A stretch of 64,000 nucleotides of DNA. Origin: DASSFZ01 sp035292585 (lineage in GTDB: Bacteria; Chloroflexota; Anaerolineae; Fen-1058). A program made the translations under genes and the position numbers. Positions 54,294 to 62,040 of this stretch are shown here, piece by piece (position 1 is the stretch's first letter; every line of letters begins with the position of its first letter). Under the pieces are notes generated by a model, which was not told the origin of the DNA, did not search any database, and worked only from the letters and a program-made list of their open reading frames with translations. The stretch spans positions 100,559-164,558 of the forward strand of contig DATDPU010000089.1 in NCBI GenBank assembly GCA_035292585.1, in the 5' to 3' direction.

Positions 54294-54396
54294 ATTCTAC
54301 ATTCATCATTCTGCATTCCCCATTCTGCATTCATCATTCTGCATTCATCATTCTACATTCATCATTCTGCATTCCCCATTCTGCATTCCCCATTCG
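54294..54396 (+). repeat. CATTCNN heptamer array between alaX and ileS
   Basis: About 13 tandem CATTCTG/CATTCCC/CATTCAT heptamers between the MITE and the alaX stop codon. The pattern also appears on the other side of the MITE (54165-54181), suggesting the MITE jumped into the array. Confidence 0.8.
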
Positions 54397-55116
54397 TTAC
54401 TCCACCGCGATCTCGATGCGCTTGTTGATCTTGCCCTTGCTCTTGTAATCGACCACGCGGATGCGGCCGACCTCCGAGGTGTTCGCCACGTGCGTGCCGC
54501 CGTCGGCCTGCAAGTCCAACCCTTCGATCTCGACCGTGCGCACTTGCAGGATGCCTTGGGGCAGCAGGTTGATCTTGGTGCGGATCAGATCGGGTATCTG
54601 GAACGCTGCGTCGCGCGGCAGAATCTTCACCCGCGTCGGGCGGGCCGCGGCCACCTCGACATTGACTTTCGCCTCGAGCTCCTTCACCAGCTCCTGCCGC
54701 ATCGTCTCGAACTCGAAGTCCATGCGAGCGCGCAACGGTTCCATGTTGCCGCCGGTCACGCTCGCCTTGTAGTCGCGCCAGACGACGCCGCACAAGATGT
54801 GCAATGCTGTATGGGTACGCATTAGCTGGTAACGGCGCTCCCAGTCGAGCGAGCCGTGTATCCCAAGACCTGACAGGCCTTCAAGGCCTGATAGGTCTCC
54901 AACCAACTCGTGCCACACGTCATCGCCCTGTTTGCGGACCTGCGTTACGTTCCAGGTTCGATCGCCCAGCATGAGCGTACCGACATCGTGCGGCTGGCCG
55001 CCGCCGCCGGGATAAAACGCGGTGCGGTCGAGCGCGACGGCGTTTCCGGCGACGGCCGTCACGGTCGCATCGAACTCGTTGCAGTAGGCATCGGTGTGGT
55101 AGAGCGCGTCGGTCAT
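54397..55116 (-). CDS. alaX: alanyl-tRNA editing protein AlaX
   Basis: About 239 residues, the stand-alone relative of the AlaRS editing domain that hydrolyses Ser/Gly-tRNA-Ala. AFYPGGGGQPHDVGTLML, the zinc motif HTALHILCGVVW (HxxxH) and DGGTHVANTSEVG (normally CxxGxH-like) are present. The ATG at 55116 has an AAGGAG site. About 11 residues (DLSGLEGLSGL) before the DWERRYQLMR block are encoded by a GACCTGACAGGCC palindrome. It lies directly behind the T-box leader, with ileS next on the same strand. Confidence 0.92.
   Translation of the reverse strand: MTDALYHTDAYCNEFDATVTAVAGNAVALDRTAFYPGGGGQPHDVGTLMLGDRTWNVTQVRKQGDDVWHELVGDLSGLEGLSGLGIHGSLDWERRYQLMRTHTALHILCGVVWRDYKASVTGGNMEPLRARMDFEFETMRQELVKELEAKVNVEVAAARPTRVKILPRDAAFQIPDLIRTKINLLPQGILQVRTVEIEGLDLQADGGTHVANTSEVGRIRVVDYKSKGKINKRIEIAVE
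54868..54898. repeat. GACCTgaCAGGCCTT palindrome inside alaX
   Basis: GACCTGACAGGCCTT - C - AAGGCCTGATAGGTC is a 31-base imperfect palindrome read in frame. Intergenic relatives: GACCTCCGAGGTC near 33506 and GACCTGGCAGGTC near 39147. Confidence 0.75.
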
Positions 55117-55149
55117 GGTAGCTCCTTGAGACCCGCGAGGTCGGGTAAA

Positions 55150-55465
55150 CAAAAACTCTCGTCCACGACAGGGACGAGAGCACGATCGGTCTCCCGTGGT
55201 ACCACCCTTCTTGCGCTGCCTCGGCAGCGCCGCTTGACCGGCCGCACGCGCCAGGGCGCGCAGGGCCGCGCGAACGATAACGGGGCGCGATTCCGGCTGA
55301 ATCTACTCACCAGCCATGCAGGCTGAAGCCTGCACTCCAACTAAGAGCCGATTTTCGGTCAGCAGCTCCGGAAGGATATTCCGCATCGTCGCTTCATTCG
55401 GCTCGCACCCTACCCGAACTCGCTGCGAAGGCTCCGATACGTACTCGTTTCCCTCAACGCCGCTA
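55150..55465 (-). ncRNA. T-box leader, specifier AUC (Ile), upstream of alaX-ileS
   Basis: Minus-strand leader of about 315 bases. Stem I: GGAA/UUCC at the base, loop-E pair AGUA and GAA, then CGUAUCG pairing perfectly with CGAUGCG above, CUUCG/UGAAG, and an apical UUCGG/CCGAA. The specifier region reads GAA-U-AUC-C (AUC at 55377-55375), so one base after GAA gives Ile. The T-box AAGGGTGGTACCACGGGAG (55212-55190) has a UGGU that suits a tRNA ending ACCA. A terminator, CTCTCGTCC/GGACGAGAG then TTTTTGTTT (55180-55150), follows. Uncharged tRNA-Ile should stabilise the antiterminator and turn on the genes. Confidence 0.9.
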
Positions 55466-55471
55466 GGCGCG

Positions 55472-55500
55472 ATTATGCCATACTCGCCGGGGAGCGTCAA
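55472..55500 (-). promoter_or_regulatory. promoter of the T-box-alaX-ileS transcript
   Basis: On the minus strand TTGACG (55500-55495), a 17-base spacer and CATAAT (55477-55472). Start near 55465. Confidence 0.75.
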
Positions 55501-55587
55501 GCAGTTTCGCCAAGGTCGTCCGGGCCGTCTCCGGCGCCGGATCGCAGACGGTAACCCATTTGTCACGCGCCGATGACTCCAGCTTCA

Positions 55588-55616
55588 TTGCATGGGGTTA
55601 TGAACCGCGCTATAAT
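55588..55616 (+). promoter_or_regulatory. promoter of the kinase signalling cluster
   Basis: TTGCAT (55588-55593), a 17-base spacer and TATAAT (55611-55616), divergent from the T-box promoter. Start near 55623, about 97 bases before the kinase ATG. Confidence 0.75.
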
Positions 55617-55719
55617 AGCGCCAAGTCCGGGCCAGCGCCGGCCCGCACCGGCCGATCGACCTGGGGCAGAGCCGGGTTCCCAGCCCAACCAGTCCAGCCA
55701 CGACAAACGAAACCCGATC

Positions 55720-57585
55720 ATGAGCACACTCGATACACGTCACATTGGCAGCGATCAAAAAGCGGCGGGCGGCTCACTGGCGCCGGGGCGCGTCCTGCAA
55801 GAGCGCTATGAAATCCGCGGCGTGCTGGGCATGGGCGGGTTCAGCGCCGTGTACCAGGCGCGTGACCTGCGCTTCCCCAACGTCGCCAAGCTGTGCGCGA
55901 TCAAAGAGATGGTCAACCACGCGCCCGATCCGCAGCTGCGCGCGGTCGCCTTGCAAAACTTCGAGCGCGAAGCGAACATCCTGGCCACGCTGAACCATCC
56001 GGCCGTCCCCAAAGTCTACGATTACTTCTCCGAAGACAACCGCGCCTACCTGGTGATGGAGTTCATCGACGGGCGCGACCTGGAGGCGGTGATCAGCGAA
56101 GGCGCCGGCTTTTTGCCGCAGGATCAAATCCTGGCCTGGGCGCTGCAGCTGTGCGATGTGCTGTCTTTCCTGCATGGGCACAGCCCGCCGATCATCTTCC
56201 GCGACATGAAGCCGTCCAACATCATGTTGGACAAGCACGGCCAAATCCGGCTGATCGACTTCGGCATTGCCAAGAACTTCCAGCCCGGCCAAAAAGGGAC
56301 GATGATCGGCACCGAGGGTTACAGCCCGCCCGAACAATACCGGGGCATCGCCGACCAGCGCACCGACCTGTACGCGCTCGGCGCCACCCTGCACCACCTG
56401 CTCAGCCGGCAGAACCCGCAGGTCGAGCCGCCGTTTTCGTTCCACGAGCGGCCCATCCCGGCGACCAATCCCGGCGTCGATCCGGAATTTGCGCAGATCG
56501 TCATGCGCGCGCTGGAGTACGAACCCGACCGGCGCTACGCCGCGGCCGAGGAGATGAAGCGCGCGCTGCTCTCGCTGCGCCCGGCCAGCAAGCTGGCCGG
56601 GCCGATGGTCAGCCTCGCGGGCAACAGCGACCTGACCCCGCTGTGGACTTTCAGCTGCGAAGACGAAATCCGCTCCGCGCCGGCCTACGCCAACGAGCAG
56701 ATCTTTGTCGGCGCGTACGATAATAACCTGTACGCACTGGAGGCCAAGAGCGGCAAGTTCATGTGGAAGTACGCCACCGACGGCGGGGTCGCCACCACGC
56801 CCTTTGTCCACGAGGACCGGGTCGTGATCGGGTCGCAGGATCGGGTGTTGTACTGCATCAATGCGCAGACCGGGCGCATCCAGTGGACCTGCCCGACGGG
56901 CGGGCGCATTTTCTCGTCGCCGTGCGTGCATTACAACCACGTCTTCTTCGGCGCGGACGACGCCTTCCTCTACGCGGCCAACTTCCAGACGGGCCGCGTG
57001 GCCTGGAAGACCCAGGCCGAGTCGGCCATCCGCTCGTCGCCGGCGGTGGGCGACGAGCAAATCTTTTTCGGCTCGAACGACGGGTACATCTATTCGCTCG
57101 ATATTCGCGGCGTGCTCAAGTGGCGCTATCGCACCAAGCGCCCCATCGTCTCGTCGCCGAGCGTGCGTAACGGCATGGTGTATATCGGCTCTGACGATTG
57201 GAACGTGTACGCGCTCGACGCGCAGACCGGCTGGGTGATCTGGCGTTATCGCACCGGCAAACCGGTGTGGTCGTCGCCCGTGATCAGCGATCAGGTGTTG
57301 TACGTCGGCTCGGCCGACGGGAACGTGTACGCGCTCGAGCCAAAATCGGGCCGGGAAGTCTGGCGCCACGCGACCGAGGGCCAGGTGACGGCTTCGCCGG
57401 TCGTCCACAACGGCGCGCTGTATATCGGCTCAGTCGATCAGCATCTCTACTGCCTGGATATCCGTACCGGCAACCTGCGCTGGCGCTTCCGCACCGGCGG
57501 CCCGATCACGTCCGCCCCCCTCATCGTGGAAGATGTGTTGTACGTCACGTCAACCGATCGCCTGGTGTACGCGCTGCCGATCTGA
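55720..57585 (+). CDS. Ser/Thr protein kinase fused to a PQQ-type beta-propeller
   Basis: About 621 residues. The Hanks-type kinase domain (30-280) has GMGGFSAVYQ, catalytic Lys62 (CAIKEM), FRDMKPSNIM (Arg161-Asp162, with Phe for the usual His) and IDFGIAKNF. From about 300 to the end, roughly eight repeats of the BamB/PQQ kind (VYIGSDDWNVYALDAQTGWV; VLYVGSADGNVYALEPKSGR) should form a propeller. No membrane helix separates them, so the propeller is cytosolic, unlike membrane-spanning PknB-type receptors. The ATG at 55720 follows the promoter; an upstream open frame starts before it. A PP2C phosphatase follows 20 bases on. Confidence 0.92.
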   Translation: MSTLDTRHIGSDQKAAGGSLAPGRVLQERYEIRGVLGMGGFSAVYQARDLRFPNVAKLCAIKEMVNHAPDPQLRAVALQNFEREANILATLNHPAVPKVYDYFSEDNRAYLVMEFIDGRDLEAVISEGAGFLPQDQILAWALQLCDVLSFLHGHSPPIIFRDMKPSNIMLDKHGQIRLIDFGIAKNFQPGQKGTMIGTEGYSPPEQYRGIADQRTDLYALGATLHHLLSRQNPQVEPPFSFHERPIPATNPGVDPEFAQIVMRALEYEPDRRYAAAEEMKRALLSLRPASKLAGPMVSLAGNSDLTPLWTFSCEDEIRSAPAYANEQIFVGAYDNNLYALEAKSGKFMWKYATDGGVATTPFVHEDRVVIGSQDRVLYCINAQTGRIQWTCPTGGRIFSSPCVHYNHVFFGADDAFLYAANFQTGRVAWKTQAESAIRSSPAVGDEQIFFGSNDGYIYSLDIRGVLKWRYRTKRPIVSSPSVRNGMVYIGSDDWNVYALDAQTGWVIWRYRTGKPVWSSPVISDQVLYVGSADGNVYALEPKSGREVWRHATEGQVTASPVVHNGALYIGSVDQHLYCLDIRTGNLRWRFRTGGPITSAPLIVEDVLYVTSTDRLVYALPI

Positions 57586-57605
57586 TACCATCGCGGAGAC
57601 AGGGC

Positions 57606-58490
57606 ATGGGCTTCGTTCGCAAGCTACTTGGGCACAAAGACGAGAAGGCCGACGCAGCGGCGGCTTCGAACGACACGCCACTGGTCGAAGCGGGAGAGGC
57701 GCGCCCGCCTGCGCGGGCGCGTCACGTGCGGGTGGGAACGGCCAGCGACGTAGGCCTGGTGCGCAATCACAATGAAGACGTGCTGCTCACGTTCACGTCC
57801 GAGCAGCACGCCGACGGGGCGCTCGACGTGTTCGGCGTGTTTATCCTGGCCGATGGCATGGGCGGGCACCAGGCCGGCGAAGTGGCCAGCTCACTCGCCG
57901 CGCGCACGGTGGGCCGCGAGGTGATCGAGCAGGTGTATCTGCCGTATCTCGTGCATGGCCGCCCCGATCCGTCACAAACGCCGCTGGCCGAGGCGCTGGT
58001 ACAGGCAGTGGACGAAGCCAGCAAGATGGTGTATAACAACGTCCCAGGCGGGGGAACCACTCTGACCTGCATGGTGCTGGTCAACGATCGCGCGGTGTTC
58101 GCTCATGTCGGCGATAGCCGCGCTTATCTGTATCACGGCAACGCGCTGCGGCAGATCACCAAAGATCACTCTTACGTGGACAAGCTGGTGGAGCTGGGCC
58201 AGCTGACCGCCGAGGAGGCCGCGGCGCATCCGCAGAAGAATGTGCTGTACCGGGCGGTGGGGCAGGAAGGCCCGCTCGAAGTGGATACGCACCTGGAGGT
58301 CCTCCCGGCCGGGAGCCGCCTGTTGTTGTGTTGCGACGGTCTCTGGAGTATGATTGACGACAAGCAGATCAGTCGGATTTTGGGCAGCGCGGCCACGCCG
58401 CAGGCGGCCTGCGAGCAGCTGGTCACGGCGGCCAATGCCGCCGGCGGGCGCGATAACATCACGGCGATCGTCGTCGAGATGGATGGGTGA
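57606..58490 (+). CDS. PP2C-family Ser/Thr phosphatase
   Basis: A 294-residue PPM phosphatase with about 45 extra N-terminal residues (MGFVRKLLGHKDEKADAAAA). Metal ligands are in VRNHNEDVLL, FILADGMGGHQAGEVAS, LCCDGLWSMID and GGRDNITAIVVE. It should remove phosphate from targets of the neighbouring kinase. The ATG at 57606 was chosen because upstream codons overlap the kinase propeller. It shares the transcript with the kinase. Confidence 0.94.
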   Translation: MGFVRKLLGHKDEKADAAAASNDTPLVEAGEARPPARARHVRVGTASDVGLVRNHNEDVLLTFTSEQHADGALDVFGVFILADGMGGHQAGEVASSLAARTVGREVIEQVYLPYLVHGRPDPSQTPLAEALVQAVDEASKMVYNNVPGGGTTLTCMVLVNDRAVFAHVGDSRAYLYHGNALRQITKDHSYVDKLVELGQLTAEEAAAHPQKNVLYRAVGQEGPLEVDTHLEVLPAGSRLLLCCDGLWSMIDDKQISRILGSAATPQAACEQLVTAANAAGGRDNITAIVVEMDG

Positions 58491-58581
58491 TGCATCACCA
58501 CGGATGACGCCGATCGCACGGATTTGGAAAAGAATATATCGGTGTCAGCCGTGACATCCGTGGTCAGTATTTTTGGACAGT

Positions 58582-60054
58582 ATGCTACAGGAACCTGATT
58601 ACTACGACATCCTCGGCGTGCCGCAGAATGCGAGCGGCGAAGAGATCAAACGAGCCTATCGCACGCTCGTGCGCCAGCACCATCCTGACGTACAGAACGC
58701 GCCGGGCACTACGCTGTTGTTCCGGCAAGTGCAGGAAGCGTACGAGATCCTCAGCGACAGCCAGCGCCGCGCCGCTTACGATCGACAGATCGGCGATGCG
58801 GGGTTGGGCTTCGACGCTTTGTTCGCGCTCAACCTCCAGGCCAGTCGCGAGATGGCGCCCATCCTGCCGGAGGAGCAGGTGCTGTACATCCTGTTCGACG
58901 TCAAGGCGGCGAAGGCGATTTCGAAAGCGCAACGGTTGCCGCTGAACCTGTGCCTGGTGATCGACCGCAGCACGTCGATGCAAGGGCCCCGGCTCGATCA
59001 GGTGAAAGCGGCGGCGCACCAGCTGATCGATGCGTTGAGCGAGAGCGATTCGCTGGCGGTGGTGGCCTTCAGCGACCGCGCCGAAATCGTCTGGCCCAGC
59101 CAGTCGGTCGGCGACGCGATTCGGGCTAAGGCGCGCGTGAGCGCCATTCAAGCGGCCGGCGGCACCGAAATTCTACAAGGCCTGAAACTGGGTCTGGAGG
59201 AGCTGGAGAAGCGCCGCCGGGCGCAGTCGATCAACCATTTGATCCTGCTTACCGATGGGCAGACTTACGGCGACGAAGAGAAGTGCCTGGAGCTCGCGCT
59301 CGACGCCAAGCGGCGCAACGTCGGCATCAGCGCGATGGGCATCGGCGAAGATTGGAACGATCAGCTGCTGGACGCCATCGCGTCGCGCTCCGGCGGCGCC
59401 TCGCACTACATCGCCTCGGTAACGGACGTCCAGGCGATTATGAAGGAGCGCCTGCAAGGGCTGACCGCGCTCTATGGCGACGAAATCCGGCTGGCGTTGC
59501 GTTTCAACGAGAACGTGAGCCTGCGCGGCGCGTTTCGCCTCTCGCCCTACATCCAACGCATCGATCGAGACGGCGACGACCTGGTGATCGGGACGCTGCA
59601 AGCGGACACGGCCGTGACGGGTCTGCTGGAAGTGATCGTGGGCCAACAGAATCCGGGCCGGCAGCGGGTGGTGCAGATCGAGCTGACCGGCAACGTCCCG
59701 GCGCTGGAGCGCACAGGCGAGCGTGTCCGCAGAAACGTGACGCTGACCTTCAGCAACGAACCGCCGCCCGCACAACCGGTGCCGCCCAGCCTGCTCAACG
59801 CCTTGGCGAAAATAACGATCTTCCAGATGCAGGAGAGCGCCTGGCAATCGCTCGAACAGGGCGACGTAGCCACGGCGACGCAACGCCTGGAAACGATGGC
59901 GACGCGACTGCTGGACCTGGGCGAGCATCAACTGGCGCGCGCGGCGCTGCTGGAAGCCGGCCGCCTGGCGCGCAGCGGCCATCTATCGCCGGGCGGCCAG
60001 AAGACGATCAAGTATGGGACACGAAGTTTATCACTGGCTTCTGTGAAGGACTGA
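58582..60054 (+). CDS. J-domain fused to a von Willebrand factor A domain
   Basis: About 490 residues. A full J-domain (5-70: PDYYDILGVPQNASGEEIKR, HHPDVQ, YEILSDSQRRAAYDRQIGD) is followed by VWA (about 120-290) with a MIDAS DxSxS (VIDRSTSMQG), the Thr in AAGGTEILQG and the Asp in LLTDGQTYGDE. The C-terminal 180 residues are beta-rich then helical. The layout suggests an Hsp70 co-chaperone that binds metal-dependent partners. ATG at 58582, with an in-frame TTG three codons earlier. It lies 91 bases after the phosphatase and six bases before the FHA gene. Confidence 0.9.
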   Translation: MLQEPDYYDILGVPQNASGEEIKRAYRTLVRQHHPDVQNAPGTTLLFRQVQEAYEILSDSQRRAAYDRQIGDAGLGFDALFALNLQASREMAPILPEEQVLYILFDVKAAKAISKAQRLPLNLCLVIDRSTSMQGPRLDQVKAAAHQLIDALSESDSLAVVAFSDRAEIVWPSQSVGDAIRAKARVSAIQAAGGTEILQGLKLGLEELEKRRRAQSINHLILLTDGQTYGDEEKCLELALDAKRRNVGISAMGIGEDWNDQLLDAIASRSGGASHYIASVTDVQAIMKERLQGLTALYGDEIRLALRFNENVSLRGAFRLSPYIQRIDRDGDDLVIGTLQADTAVTGLLEVIVGQQNPGRQRVVQIELTGNVPALERTGERVRRNVTLTFSNEPPPAQPVPPSLLNALAKITIFQMQESAWQSLEQGDVATATQRLETMATRLLDLGEHQLARAALLEAGRLARSGHLSPGGQKTIKYGTRSLSLASVKD

Positions 60055-60060
60055 GCGACT

Positions 60061-60570
60061 ATGATTGAATGCCCATCCTGTGGACGACAACACCGACCCG
60101 GCACGCTGTTCTGCAGCGAGTGCGGCGTGTATCTGTTGACCGGCGGCCCGTTGCGCACCGAGCCGTTGCCCGAATCCGAATTACCGACCGCGCGCGCCGA
60201 CCCGTGGGCGGGCAGTTCGGGCGCGCCCCCGGCTGAAGCGGGAACGACGGTGCTGACGGTGGTGATGTCGGCGACCGGCCGCCGCGTGCCGCTGCCGCCC
60301 GGCGGCGAGGCGGTGCTGGGCCGGCTCGACGCCACGCGCGGCGTGTTCCCCGACGTCGATCTCACGCCGGATGGCGGACTGGAAGGCGGGGTTTCGCGGC
60401 GGCATGCGCGCGTCCACCAGCAAAAATCGCAATTTTTCATCGAGGACCTCGGCAGCGCCAACGGCACGTTCCTCAACGGCCAGCGGCTGACCCCCTACCT
60501 GCCCCATCCCCTACGCGACGGCGACGAAGTGCAACTCGGACGCGTGCGGCTGCGCATCGCGGTGCAATAG
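60061..60570 (+). CDS. zinc-ribbon and FHA-domain protein
   Basis: A 169-residue protein. An N-terminal zinc ribbon (MIECPSCGRQ, LFCSECGVYL) is linked by a Pro/Ala-rich stretch to an FHA domain (about 75-169: AVLGRLDATRGVFPDVDLTP, VSRRHARVHQ, IEDLGSANGTFLNGQRL). FHA domains bind phosphothreonine, so it is a natural reader of the kinase's products. It sits six bases after the J-domain/VWA gene. Confidence 0.93.
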   Translation: MIECPSCGRQHRPGTLFCSECGVYLLTGGPLRTEPLPESELPTARADPWAGSSGAPPAEAGTTVLTVVMSATGRRVPLPPGGEAVLGRLDATRGVFPDVDLTPDGGLEGGVSRRHARVHQQKSQFFIEDLGSANGTFLNGQRLTPYLPHPLRDGDEVQLGRVRLRIAVQ

Positions 60571-60596
60571 ATGCGGCGCAGCGCCAGGAGGGGCCG

Positions 60597-60839
60597 ATGG
60601 CTTATACGATATTGATTCATGTCCACAACGAAGACCCGGTGCTGGGCGAGGTCGATGAACTGCCCAACCCCACCGACAATTTCCTGTTGGTGACGAACGT
60701 CCGCAAGCGGGACGGCAAAGACGTGCACTTCGTCGATCCCACCGCGGTGTCGCTGATCCTTCCCTGGCACAAGATCGGGTTTGTCGAAGTGATGCCGAGC
60801 GAAGAAGAGGGCGAAGTCATCGGCTTCGTGCGTGAATAG
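60597..60839 (+). CDS. small conserved-looking protein, unknown function
   Basis: An 80-residue beta-rich protein (MAYTILIHVHNEDPVLGEVD; FLLVTNVRKRDGKDVHFVDP; VSLILPWHKIGFVEVMPSEE). No signal or membrane helix. Supported by an AGGAGGGGCC ribosome site and its place 26 bases after the FHA gene in the same run. Not recognised. Confidence 0.75.
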   Translation: MAYTILIHVHNEDPVLGEVDELPNPTDNFLLVTNVRKRDGKDVHFVDPTAVSLILPWHKIGFVEVMPSEEEGEVIGFVRE

Positions 60840-60845
60840 ATTAAC

Positions 60846-60906
60846 AGAGACCGGGTTTCCCGTAGGCCCTCGAAGCATAGCGAAGGGGGTGAGAAACCCG
60901 GTCTCT
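60846..60906. repeat. AGAGACCGGGTTTC / GAAACCCGGTCTCT hairpin before the response regulator
   Basis: A perfect 14-bp arm pair encloses about 33 bases that include CCCTCGAAGCATAGCGAAGGG. It ends 11 bases before the regulator ATG and could limit its translation or terminate the upstream run. Confidence 0.6.
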
Positions 60907-60917
60907 CCACTTCTCTC

Positions 60918-61643
60918 ATGCCGCCTGAAGCGAAACATACGATCTTGATTGTCGACGACGAGCCGCGCATGATCCAGTTCATTCGGATGAACCTGGAGCT
61001 GGAAGGCTTGCGCGTGCGGCAGGCCTCAAACGGGCTCGAGGCGCTGAACAAGGTGCGCGACGACCTGCCCGACTTGATCGTCCTCGACGTGATGATGCCG
61101 GAGCTGGACGGGTTCGAGACGCTGCGTCTGCTGCGCGAGATCACCAGCGTGCCGGTGATCATGTTGACGGTCAAGGATGACGAAGACGACAAGGTAAGAG
61201 GGTTGGAGCTGGGCGCGGACGACTACGTGACCAAGCCGTTCAGCCCGCGCGAGCTGACCACGCGGATCAAGGCGGCGTTGCGTCGAGCCGAGACGCCGGC
61301 GCCGGCCGAGAAATCGATCATCAAGGTAGACGATTACCTGCAAATCGATTTCGCCAACCGGCGCGTGTTCGCCGGCGGCAAAGAGGTGAAGCTGCGCCCG
61401 ACCGAGTATCGGCTGCTGTATCATCTGGTGAGCAATGCCGGGCACATCGTCCCGCACGATGTTTTGCTCTCAAAAGTGTGGGGGTACGAATACCGCGACG
61501 AGACGCACTACCTGCGGTTGTACATCACCTATCTGCGGCAGAAACTCGAACCCGATTCGGCGAATCCCCGTTACATTTTCACCGAGCGTGGGGTCGGATA
61601 CCGATTTGTGGACTTCAAGCAGGAGAACGTGACATCCGGCTAG
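60918..61643 (+). CDS. OmpR/PhoB-family response regulator
   Basis: A 241-residue regulator. The receiver domain (8-122) has the acidic pair in IVDDEPR, phospho-acceptor Asp in IVLDVMMPELDG, the Thr in IMLTVKDD and Lys in VTKPFSPRE. A winged-helix DNA-binding domain (about 140-230; LRPTEYRLLYHLVSNAGHIV, GVGYRFVD) follows. No cognate kinase is adjacent, though the GAF/PAS kinase at 361 is an orphan in the same window. It is the last chromosomal gene before the attC array. Confidence 0.95.
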   Translation: MPPEAKHTILIVDDEPRMIQFIRMNLELEGLRVRQASNGLEALNKVRDDLPDLIVLDVMMPELDGFETLRLLREITSVPVIMLTVKDDEDDKVRGLELGADDYVTKPFSPRELTTRIKAALRRAETPAPAEKSIIKVDDYLQIDFANRRVFAGGKEVKLRPTEYRLLYHLVSNAGHIVPHDVLLSKVWGYEYRDETHYLRLYITYLRQKLEPDSANPRYIFTERGVGYRFVDFKQENVTSG

Positions 61644-61840
61644 TTATGGCAAGTCGCCACGTAAGCATTACGGACCTTAGTGCCATTCCGGGTTGGCCGG
61701 GCGAGGCGCATCCAGGAATAATGGGCATATAGATGTAGATGCCGCTATCTAAATGTAGATACCCCGAGGCTACTGCGCAAGCTTATATGCCTGTAGTGAC
61801 TTTTATATAGCAGCAGATACCTTTTCCGCCTAATCTATAG
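61644..61840. other. spacer before the attC array
   Basis: No gene and no integrase. AT-richer than its surroundings. Two direct copies of ATGTAGATRCC (about 61732 and 61755) lie roughly 80-110 bases before the first GTTGGGC core. No complete attC left half precedes that core. Confidence 0.45.
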
Positions 61841-61847
61841 TTGGGCG
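61841..61847 (+). other. first recombination core GTTGGGC, attI-like or orphan attC end
   Basis: GTTGGGC matches the GTTRRRY core and is followed by the same cassette body (GGCGCGGGTCTTCAG) that follows later attC sites. Upstream sequence has no matching RYYYAAC, so this is either the array's attachment site or the remnant right end of an attC. Confidence 0.5.
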
Positions 61848-62040
61848 GCGCGGGTCTTCAGAGATTTTACTTTGGGGAGATAGCACGGCGCGACTTGCCT
61901 GGGAGTCTATCACTGCCGTCGGAGATAATCTTACGGGCTGGGTTACACACACAGCTCGCCTGCGGCGACCATGCCTCAGTCGCCGCGCCGGAATGCGTAA
62001 ACCGCGTTTTGAAAGGCAGGCACGGAGCCCGCCGGGGGCC
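61848..62040 (+). repeat. non-coding cassette body, copy 1
   Basis: About 193 bases opening GGCGCGGGTCTTCAGAGATT and ending in GTAAACCGCGTTTTGAAAGG before attC1. No convincing frame. Diverged copies lie at 62536-62730 and 63844-64000. Confidence 0.7.

Noticed and set aside
55150..55465. Reading the T-box as specific for Ala, matching alaX
   Set aside because: GCG occurs in stem I but not at the specifier position; the base-paired model puts AUC one base after the loop-E GAA, and the operon contains ileS.
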